Assembly: GCA_003554445.1 (NCBI GenBank)
Contig: PWGJ01000034.1
Location: forward strand, 1-10,173
DNA length: 10,173 nucleotides
Source of the DNA: Candidatus Nealsoniibacteriota bacterium
Lineage (GTDB): Bacteria > Patescibacteriota > Minisyncoccia > Minisyncoccales > PWPS01
Reading direction: 5' to 3'
Numbering within the stretch: position 1 is the stretch's first letter; every line of letters begins with the position of its first letter. This document shows positions 5,857 to 10,173 of this stretch, one piece after another. Made by a program: the position numbers and the translations under genes. The notes under the pieces are model-generated. The model had not been told where the DNA came from. It ran no database searches and was given only the letters and a program-made list of their open reading frames with translations.

Positions 5857-6690
5857 ATGAAACCTGAAAAAACTTCGCAATTGTCAATAGTGGTAAACAT
5901 AGTCCTGACCGGTCTGAAGCTTTTTGTCGGGTCACTGACTGCCAGCATGACTCTTATAGCCGACGGACTCCATTCGGGTTTGGATATTCTTTCTTCCGGA
6001 ATAACTTACCTCTCAATAAAACAATCGAATAAACCCGCTGACAAGGATCACCCCTATGGACATGAAAAATTTGAAAGTTTGGCCGCCTTTACTATCGTAA
6101 TTTTTCTCAGCCTGTCCGCATTTTTGATATTGACCGAGGCGATTGAATCTTTAATAAAAGGAGAAGCTCTAGCCCAAATAGGTATTAGCGCTTTTTTGGT
6201 AGTCTTGTTTTCAGCGGTTATGAATGTAATTATCGCTAAATTAAAAGTTTCGGTAGGAAAAAAACACTCTTCAAAAGCACTGATTGCCGACGGAGGGCAT
6301 TCTCATGCGGATGCAATCTCGTCTTTCGGTATACTGGCGGGTCTTTTTTTAATTCACTATTACCCTATAGCGGATAGCATTATAGCTATTCTGGTGTCAT
6401 TTTTTATCTTCTATCAGAGCTACAAGTTGGGAATTGAAAACATCGCCCCACTGGTCGATGAGTCCGATCCGGAAATGAAGAAAAAGATAAAAGATTACTT
6501 GGATCAAAATGAGATATCTTTTTCAGCAATAAAAACAAGAAAATCGGGAGCAAGCAGTTTCGCTGAAATTCACATTAATCCCGATCCTGAAAAAAATATG
6601 AGGTTGATCTCGAAAAAAAATAAGGAGATAAAAAATAGCCTCGAAGAAAAATTTCCAAGATTAAAGAGAGTTATTATCGTAATAAGTTGA
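5857..6690 (+). CDS. Cation diffusion facilitator (CDF) family divalent metal exporter
   Basis: Inner-membrane antiporter that moves Zn, Co, Ni, Fe or Mn out of the cytoplasm in exchange for protons. The 277 residues carry six predicted helices across about 8-195 and a cytoplasmic C-terminal domain (about 200-277). The metal-site pairs are visible: His39 and Asp43 in ADGLHSGLD (helix 2), and His148 and Asp152 in DGGHSHADAISS (helix 5). The family motif DHPYGHEKFE follows helix 2 (64-73). HxxxD in both helices is the arrangement of many Zn-type exporters, but the metal cannot be assigned from this alone. Divergent from nusA, with an ATG that nearly coincides with the predicted transcription start and no ribosome site. 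It faces tRNA-Pro convergently with a 4-nt gap. Together with CbiMQO about 4 kb away it gives uptake and efflux arms for transition metals. Confidence 0.93.
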   Translation: MKPEKTSQLSIVVNIVLTGLKLFVGSLTASMTLIADGLHSGLDILSSGITYLSIKQSNKPADKDHPYGHEKFESLAAFTIVIFLSLSAFLILTEAIESLIKGEALAQIGISAFLVVLFSAVMNVIIAKLKVSVGKKHSSKALIADGGHSHADAISSFGILAGLFLIHYYPIADSIIAILVSFFIFYQSYKLGIENIAPLVDESDPEMKKKIKDYLDQNEISFSAIKTRKSGASSFAEIHINPDPEKNMRLISKKNKEIKNSLEEKFPRLKRVIIVIS

Positions 6691-6694
6691 ATTG

Positions 6695-6767
6695 TCGGGC
6701 TGCCGGGATTCGAACCCGGAATCACACGAACCCGAATCGTGCATGTTAGCCGTTACACCACAGCCCG
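6695..6767 (-). tRNA. tRNA-Pro (anticodon CGG)
   Basis: A complete cloverleaf on the minus strand. The 7-bp acceptor CGGGCTG/CAGCCCG has the C1-G72 pair and A73 typical of bacterial proline tRNAs. The D-stem is GTGT/ACAT, the anticodon stem CACGA/TCGTG with loop TTCGGGT (anticodon CGG, reads CCG), and the T-arm CCGGG-TTCGAAT-CCCGG. CCA is not encoded: the discriminator A is followed by CAA, so the enzyme encoded by cca, about 220 nt upstream on the same strand, would add it. No good promoter of its own is seen (only a TAGAAT at 6789-6794 without a -35), so it may be read from cca. Confidence 0.97.
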
Positions 6768-6769
6768 GT

Positions 6770-6798
6770 TTGAAAAAAACGAAAAAATATTCTAAAAT
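6770..6798 (+). promoter_or_regulatory. Promoter for the 51-residue protein gene
   Basis: TTGAAA (6770-6775), a 17-nt spacer and TAAAAT (6793-6798, five of six matches). Start of transcription would be near 6805, about 24 nt before the ATG at 6829. It begins 3 nt outside the tRNA-Pro gene on the opposite strand. Confidence 0.55.
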
Positions 6799-6828
6799 TT
6801 AACCAATTGAAAAATAATAATAAAACAG

Positions 6829-6984
6829 ATGACTTCCAGAGCTAAAAAACTATTAATCGTTCTACTCTTTTCAATCGTAATATTGATTTTGAGTGCAATA
6901 TTTCGCCCTTTTGAACCGGAAGATCAAACTTTTGAAACTCCTCCGCCTCCACAAACCGACTCTCAGGAGCTTCCTGATTTCTAA
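6829..6984 (+). CDS. Small single-helix membrane protein, unrecognised
   Basis: A 51-residue frame I cannot assign to a family. It begins MTSRAKK, then has one clear hydrophobic helix (about 8-25, Leu/Ile/Val-rich), then a short polar tail with acidic residues and a PPPPQ stretch, ending in ELPDF. The basic N terminus and acidic C terminus predict the N terminus inside. It could be a signal-anchored tail or an uncleaved signal peptide. Support for it being real: a well-spaced promoter just upstream, a clean fit between tRNA-Pro and cca, and typical codon choice. Against: very short, no Shine-Dalgarno, no known relative. It converges on cca with only 2 nt between stop codons and no terminator, so the transcripts would overlap at their ends. 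Confidence 0.5.
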   Translation: MTSRAKKLLIVLLFSIVILILSAIFRPFEPEDQTFETPPPPQTDSQELPDF

Positions 6985-6986
6985 AT

Positions 6987-8438
6987 TCAAGTTAACCAAT
7001 ACTTCTTTTTAGTCATCTTATCTCTTTTGGTCTCTATTCTTTCTATCTCTTTACGGCTCGCCTCGGCGAGCTCTTTTAATTTACTCTCATCCATCTCTCC
7101 CAATTTTTTAACTTCCCGAACTAAAAATTGTTTGTTATTTCTGTCCGGATCAGCCAACACCTTGCCCAAAAGAACTGTCAATATATTTCCGATTGCGGGA
7201 CCCGGATCAATATCTAAAATCTCCATAACCTCATTGCCGTCTATTTTTAACATTTCGGTGGATATCGGATCCCTGGAAACTTTTTCTATTACATATTGCA
7301 AATGTCTCAGCTTGTAAGGCTCCGCTTTCGGAACTCCGGAACCGATACGGTCCGCTTTTCTCACTTTGATTAAATCATCGATATTTTCTTTTCCGACATT
7401 TCTAACCAACCTTCTGACGGAAGATTCTCCAACTTCTCCCACATTGTAATAAAAGAGATGGTATCTTACCAGTTTTACAATTTTTTTAATATCTTTATTC
7501 GAAAATTTTAGCCTCTTCAGGATCTTTTTCGCCGTTTTCGCTCCCACTACCTCATGGTTGTAAAATGTAGCTTCTTCACCCTCACCTTCTTTTACTTCCG
7601 GTTTTCCTACATCATGAAGCAGGGCGGCCAACCTGACATGCATGTTGTAATCATTTTCTGCGGCATATTTTAAAGAAAGAATTGAGTGCTCATAACAATC
7701 ATATACATGATGTTTATTCTGCGCTACTTCGTATCCCTCTTCAAGTTCCGGTATTATATGTTTTAAAAGCTTTAATCTTCTGAGAATCTCTATTCCGGTT
7801 GCAGCATTTTTACTCATAATTATCTTTAAAAGCTCTTCCTTTATCCTTTCATTCGATATATCTTTTAAAAGAGATGAATTTTCTTTTATCGCTTCTTTTG
7901 TCTCTTTTTCTATCTTGAACTCCAATACCGTAGCGAATCTTGCCGCTCTCATCATTCTTAAAGCGTCTTCCCCGAATCTTTCTTCAGGATCTCCGACTGC
8001 TCTGATTATCTCTTCTTTTAAATCCTTCTTTCCATCAAAGAGGTCCACTAATTTATCTTTTGCGGGCCTGTAGGCTAAAGCATTTATTGTAAAATCTCTC
8101 CTTGATAAATCTTCTTCTATCGTTTTTGCCCACTCCACTTTTTCCGGATGTCTTCCGTCACGATAATCTTCTTCCGTTCTGTAGGGGGTAATCTCCACTT
8201 CCTTGAGAGTCGGATCTTCACTCTCGGTTAAGACGGTTACCGTCCCGAAATCATTATTGGAATAGCTGTTTCCGAATATTTCTCGAACTTCTTCCGGTGT
8301 TGCATTGCTGGCTATATCCCAATCCTTCGGCTTCTTTTTTAAAAGCCCGTCTCTGACACAACCGCCTACCACAAAGGCTTCAAAGCCTTCTTTTTCAAGA
8401 TTTTTAGTTATCTTTTTTATTTCTTTTGGAATCTTCAT
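6987..8438 (-). CDS. cca: CCA tRNA nucleotidyltransferase (class II, with HD domain)
   Basis: Adds or repairs the 3' CCA of tRNAs using CTP and ATP; essential in effect here because none of the three tRNA genes in the window encodes CCA. The 483 residues contain the class II head: GGCVRD (25-30), catalytic Asp39 and Asp41 in KDWDIASNATPEE, RRDFTINALA (113-122), and the nucleotide-selecting EDALRMMRAARFA (157-169, Glu157, Asp158, Arg161). An HD hydrolase-type domain follows (HHVYDCYEH 243-251, LLHDVGKP 273-280). The tail is Lys/Glu-rich. Class II enzymes are about 400-480 residues, so this is complete. ATG at 8438 is the first codon after the predicted promoter, 4-6 nt from the expected transcription start, and no ribosome site fits. 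Poly(A) polymerases of the same superfamily are the alternative, but the missing tRNA CCAs favour the CCA enzyme. Confidence 0.95.
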   Translation of the reverse strand: MKIPKEIKKITKNLEKEGFEAFVVGGCVRDGLLKKKPKDWDIASNATPEEVREIFGNSYSNNDFGTVTVLTESEDPTLKEVEITPYRTEEDYRDGRHPEKVEWAKTIEEDLSRRDFTINALAYRPAKDKLVDLFDGKKDLKEEIIRAVGDPEERFGEDALRMMRAARFATVLEFKIEKETKEAIKENSSLLKDISNERIKEELLKIIMSKNAATGIEILRRLKLLKHIIPELEEGYEVAQNKHHVYDCYEHSILSLKYAAENDYNMHVRLAALLHDVGKPEVKEGEGEEATFYNHEVVGAKTAKKILKRLKFSNKDIKKIVKLVRYHLFYYNVGEVGESSVRRLVRNVGKENIDDLIKVRKADRIGSGVPKAEPYKLRHLQYVIEKVSRDPISTEMLKIDGNEVMEILDIDPGPAIGNILTVLLGKVLADPDRNNKQFLVREVKKLGEMDESKLKELAEASRKEIERIETKRDKMTKKKYWLT

Positions 8439-8449
8439 GAATGTAATAC

Positions 8450-8478
8450 ATTCTATCTTAAAAATTTGTTTTTTTCAA
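8450..8478 (-). promoter_or_regulatory. Promoter for cca, nearly leaderless
   Basis: On the minus strand TTGAAA (8473-8478), a 17-nt spacer and TAGAAT (8450-8455, five of six). The cca ATG begins 12 nt past the -10 box, which leaves a leader of only about 4-6 nt. The -35 is interleaved with the opposite-facing tRNA-Arg promoter. Confidence 0.7.
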
Positions 8479-8494
8479 TAATTTTAGGTAGAAT
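8466..8494 (+). promoter_or_regulatory. Promoter for tRNA-Arg
   Basis: TTGTTT (8466-8471), a 17-nt spacer and TAGAAT (8489-8494). Transcription would start near 8501, about 10 nt before the mature tRNA. Its -10 box is a mirror copy of the cca -10 (cattcta at 8449-8455 against tagaatg at 8489-8495), and the two -35 boxes sit side by side. Confidence 0.6.
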
Positions 8495-8510
8495 GAATAA
8501 AGTTATTTTA

Positions 8511-8584
8511 GCCTCCGTAGCTCAACCGGATAGAGCGTCCGGCTTCGGACCGGAAGGTTGAGGGTTCGAATCCTTCCGGAGGTA
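8511..8584 (+). tRNA. tRNA-Arg (anticodon TCG)
   Basis: A full cloverleaf: acceptor GCCTCCG/CGGAGGT with a G1-U72 wobble at the end, D-arm GCTC-AACCGGATA-GAGC, anticodon stem TCCGG/CCGGA with loop CTTCGGA (anticodon TCG, reads CGA and, by wobble, other CGN codons), and T-arm GAGGG-TTCGAAT-CCTTC with one G-U pair. Discriminator A73 is followed by CAA, so CCA is not encoded. It leads directly into the pilin-like gene. Confidence 0.96.
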
Positions 8585-8616
8585 CAAATTTTCTTTATTT
8601 ATAATTAAGCTTGTTT

Positions 8617-8622
8617 TATAAT
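8617..8622 (+). promoter_or_regulatory. -10 box giving a leaderless or near-leaderless pilin-like gene
   Basis: TATAAT ends 8 nt before the ATG at 8631, so transcription would start within 0-3 nt of the start codon. No convincing -35 is visible. A second TATAAT at 8600-8605 is another candidate and would leave a leader of about 18 nt. Read-through from tRNA-Arg is also possible. Confidence 0.5.
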
Positions 8623-8630
8623 AAGTATCA

Positions 8631-9212
8631 ATGAAAAAAATATTCTTTATTTTTGCCGTAACACTACTTTTCTTTCCCTTTTTTTCTGAGGCGAATGGTA
8701 GTTATGAAGAGGTTGACAGTTATCAGATAGAAGTTTATGCTGAAGCGGGTGGACTTGTCAGAACTATTAATGTCGAATATGAAGGTATGGTTCCTTGCGG
8801 AAGATGTCTTCCTTCTGATAATTATTACAACGCCTATCTCGACACGGTCCACAGTTGCGAATCCGGTACGGCTTTTATTCCTTGTACTCTTTGTCACACA
8901 TTTATAATTTTCGACAGAATAATAAGTTTTGTTCTCGGTATGCTGATTCCCGCACTGGCCCTTTTGGCCATAGTCGGAGCGGGTGTTATCTTAATCGTAT
9001 CGACCGACAATCCTAATTTGGTAACCAAAGCTAAAAATACACTTCTCTGGGCTGTAGGCGGACTTTTTCTCGCCTATTTTTCATGGTTGGCAGTAAGTAT
9101 TATCATATCACAATTCATGGATAGTGACTGGGATATAAGTTGGACCGGAATAGAAGTTCAGCATATGTGCAGTCTGGAAATAGAAGAAAGTGATCTCGAA
9201 GCACCGGAATAA
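8631..9212 (+). CDS. TrbC/VirB2-like pilin-related membrane protein with signal peptide
   Basis: A secreted or membrane protein of 193 residues resembling the short pilin-like proteins (TrbC/VirB2-like, Mbov_0395 type) common in Patescibacteria. It has an N-terminal signal peptide (MKKIFFIFAVTLLFFPFF, likely cleavage near 20-24) and a polar domain with cysteines in VPCGRCLP (Cys56, Cys59), Cys76 and PCTLCH (Cys85, Cys88). Two long hydrophobic helices (about 93-124 and 136-162) are separated by a short polar loop, TDNPNLVTKAKN, as in VirB2 pilins. An acidic C-terminal tail follows with one more Cys (180). The Cys pairs may form disulfides outside. No other type IV secretion gene is in the window, so a pilus role is inference; a lone surface or channel-forming protein is possible. 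The start is almost at the predicted transcription start. tRNA-Lys begins 7 nt after the stop. Confidence 0.72.
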   Translation: MKKIFFIFAVTLLFFPFFSEANGSYEEVDSYQIEVYAEAGGLVRTINVEYEGMVPCGRCLPSDNYYNAYLDTVHSCESGTAFIPCTLCHTFIIFDRIISFVLGMLIPALALLAIVGAGVILIVSTDNPNLVTKAKNTLLWAVGGLFLAYFSWLAVSIIISQFMDSDWDISWTGIEVQHMCSLEIEESDLEAPE

Positions 9213-9219
9213 AAAATCA

Positions 9220-9292
9220 GCCCTCGTAGCTCAACCGGGAGAGCAGGTCCCTCTTAAGGACAAGGTTCTAGGTTCGATCCCTAGCGAGGGCA
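9220..9292 (+). tRNA. tRNA-Lys (anticodon CTT)
   Basis: A cloverleaf with perfect 7-bp acceptor GCCCTCG/CGAGGGC, D-arm GCTC-AACCGGGA-GAGC, anticodon stem GGTCC/GGACA with loop CTCTTAA (anticodon CTT, reads AAG), and T-arm CTAGG-TTCGATC-CCTAG. The outermost anticodon-stem pair is a G27-A43 mismatch. A73 is followed by CAA, so CCA is not encoded. It starts 7 nt after the pilin-like gene and has no obvious promoter of its own, so it is probably cut from that transcript. Confidence 0.95.
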
Positions 9293-9298
9293 CAAAGG

Positions 9299-9327
9299 TT
9301 TAAAAAGCAAAAGGTCTGTAGTATAGT
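9299..9327 (+). promoter_or_regulatory. Possible rpsO promoter
   Basis: TTTAAA (9299-9304), a 17-nt spacer and TATAGT (9322-9327, five of six). Transcription would begin near 9334, leaving about 16 nt before the rpsO ATG. The -35 is imperfect, so read-through from tRNA-Lys could also supply rpsO. The leader is too short for the large S15-binding fold known in E. coli. Confidence 0.45.
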
Positions 9328-9349
9328 TAACTAAAGTAATTAAAGAAAA

Positions 9350-9631
9350 ATGTCTACAAAAAATGAAATTGAAAACGACAAACGGGAGATACTAAAAAAA
9401 TACGATCTTGACACCGAAGATACCGGTTCGCCGGAAGCTCAGATCGCAATCCTGACTGAAGAAATAGATAACCTCTTCAGCCACCTCGAAGATCATCCCA
9501 AAGATAAACATTCCAGAAAAGGTCTAGTAGGAATGGTAAACAAAAGAAAAAAACTTCTCAAATATCTAAAGAAAAACGACGAAAAGAAATATAAGGAGAT
9601 CGTCAAGAAGACGGGCCTTAAGAGCAAATGA
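9350..9631 (+). CDS. rpsO: 30S ribosomal protein S15
   Basis: Primary-binding 16S rRNA protein of the 30S platform, which also forms a bridge to the 50S subunit. The 93 residues include the S15 core: TGSPEAQIAILTEEIDNL (25-42), HLEDHPKDKHSRKGL (45-59) with the rRNA-contacting His/Asp/Ser residues, and VNKRKKLLKYL (63-73). The usual length is 88-90, so there are only a few extra residues, in the N-terminal helix region and at the basic C terminus. The ATG at 9350 is preceded by AAAGAAAA, at best a weak ribosome site. The last codons share an ATGA overlap with the next gene (9628-9631), which indicates translational coupling. Confidence 0.97.
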   Translation: MSTKNEIENDKREILKKYDLDTEDTGSPEAQIAILTEEIDNLFSHLEDHPKDKHSRKGLVGMVNKRKKLLKYLKKNDEKKYKEIVKKTGLKSK

Positions 9632-10131
9632 CGATAAAACACAAAGGACAACGAGTGGTTGTTTTAATGGATGTTCAAAATCTTTACCACTCGGCAAAGC
9701 ATTTATATAAATCGAGAGTTGATTTTAAACAAGTCTTGAATCTCGGCGTCAGCAAAAGAAATCTGATTCGCTCTTTTGCTTATGTGATAAGAACAAAAAG
9801 TGGTGAAGAAAAATCATTCTTTGACGCTTTAACTAATCTGGGTATAGAAACAAGAATAAAAGATCTTCAAGAGTATCAGGGTGGATTTAAAAAAGGTGAT
9901 TGGGATGTCGGTATAGTAATAGACGCGGTTCGTCTTTCAAATTCTGCCGATTCGATCGTTTTGGTCACCGGAGACGGTGACTTCGTTCCATTGGTCGGAT
10001 ACTTGCAAAACAAAGGAGTTCGCGTAGAAGTTATCGCCTTTCAGAGGTCCGCTTCTTCAAGACTTATCGAAGCCGCTGACGAATTTATGAATCTGGAAGA
10101 TAATCCTAAAAAATATTTACTGAAAAAATAA
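9628..10131 (+). CDS. NYN-domain (LabA/DUF88-type) predicted ribonuclease
   Basis: A 167-residue protein consisting of one NYN domain, a PIN-like fold in which acidic residues bind a metal ion for RNA cleavage. The signature acids are present: Asp15 in VVVLMDVQN, Asp93 and Asp99 in GDWDVGIVIDAVRL, and Asp116 and Asp118 in VTGDGDFVPLV. No second domain (such as a LabA-type C-terminal OST-HTH) is present, only a Lys-rich tail. It is coupled to rpsO by an ATGA overlap and followed after 1 nt by the probable pnp start, so it sits inside an rpsO-pnp unit. This suggests a role in RNA turnover or ribosome-linked RNA processing. Family and probable nuclease fold are well supported; the substrate is unknown. 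Confidence 0.88.
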   Translation: MTIKHKGQRVVVLMDVQNLYHSAKHLYKSRVDFKQVLNLGVSKRNLIRSFAYVIRTKSGEEKSFFDALTNLGIETRIKDLQEYQGGFKKGDWDVGIVIDAVRLSNSADSIVLVTGDGDFVPLVGYLQNKGVRVEVIAFQRSASSRLIEAADEFMNLEDNPKKYLLKK

Positions 10132-10132
10132 A

Positions 10133-10173
10133 ATGGAAAAAGATGAAATTCAAATCGGAGGAAGAAAATTAAC
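10133..10173 (+). CDS. pnp: Start of probable polyribonucleotide nucleotidyltransferase (PNPase), cut by window edge
   Basis: Only 13 full codons are visible, reading MEKDEIQIGGRKL and apparently continuing with Thr. PNPases commonly begin with a short strand containing GGR followed by L-T and an ETG-type motif, and pnp usually follows rpsO, so this is the best guess. It starts 1 nt after the NYN gene stop, with no ribosome site. The evidence is mostly position plus the QIGGRKL pattern; the protein cannot be confirmed from this fragment. Confidence 0.6.
   Translation, partial: MEKDEIQIGGRKL

Noticed and set aside
8511..9245. Shared cgtagctcaaccgg stretch in two places as a dispersed repeat or att site
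   Set aside because: It is the normal shared D-arm sequence of tRNA-Arg and tRNA-Lys; no integrase or duplicated tRNA end accompanies it.
1..10173. Recoding of UGA, as in some CPR lineages
   Set aside because: cbiM, the CDF gene, cca and rpsO all end at TGA at family-appropriate C termini, and no family alignment needs TGA read as an amino acid.

Overview
The window looks like chromosome from a small-genome, AT-rich bacterium of the Candidate Phyla Radiation (Patescibacteria), most likely a Parcubacteria/Paceibacteria-type lineage. The support is: very tight gene packing with 4- and 8-nt overlaps; a short, cysteine-bearing, two-helix pilin-like protein of a type I know mainly from this group; three tRNA genes without encoded CCA; and almost no Shine-Dalgarno sequences. 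TGA is a normal stop (cbiM, the CDF gene, cca and rpsO all end with it), which argues against the UGA-recoded CPR groups. The taxonomic placement is inference from gene character, not a computed phylogeny.

Layout. Minus strand, right to left from 5833 to 1: a promoter, a leader hairpin, then nusA and clpP (8-nt overlap), ending in an intrinsic terminator. A second promoter follows almost immediately and drives RNase Y (rny), cbiM, cbiQ and cbiO, packed with a 1-nt gap and then 4- and 8-nt overlaps; cbiO runs off the left edge. This second unit joins the membrane RNA-decay nuclease to an energy-coupling-factor (ECF) uptake system for a transition metal, probably Ni or Co. CbiM carries a large His-rich insert, and the ATPase lacks the usual switch histidine. 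Divergent from nusA, on the plus strand, is a cation-diffusion-facilitator exporter gene with a promoter placed to give a leaderless mRNA.

Middle. tRNA-Pro(CGG) lies on the minus strand. Next comes an unrecognised 51-residue single-helix protein gene on the plus strand, then the CCA-adding enzyme gene (cca) on the minus strand. cca and tRNA-Arg(UCG) are fired by back-to-back promoters with interleaved -35 boxes.

Right side, plus strand. tRNA-Arg, the pilin-like membrane protein, tRNA-Lys(CUU), rpsO (S15), an NYN-domain predicted ribonuclease, and the first 13 codons of a gene that is probably pnp. The classical rpsO-pnp pair is therefore split by a predicted nuclease gene.

RNA metabolism dominates: NusA, RNase Y, CCA-adding enzyme, three tRNAs, S15, an NYN nuclease and probably PNPase. 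The other theme is metal traffic (CbiMQO in, CDF out). There is no CRISPR array, insertion sequence, phage module or obvious defence system. The points most worth following are the hairpin with U-run in the nusA leader, the 28-bp dyad in the rny leader, the His-rich CbiM, the ATPase with a Ser at the H-loop, and the leaderless gene starts.
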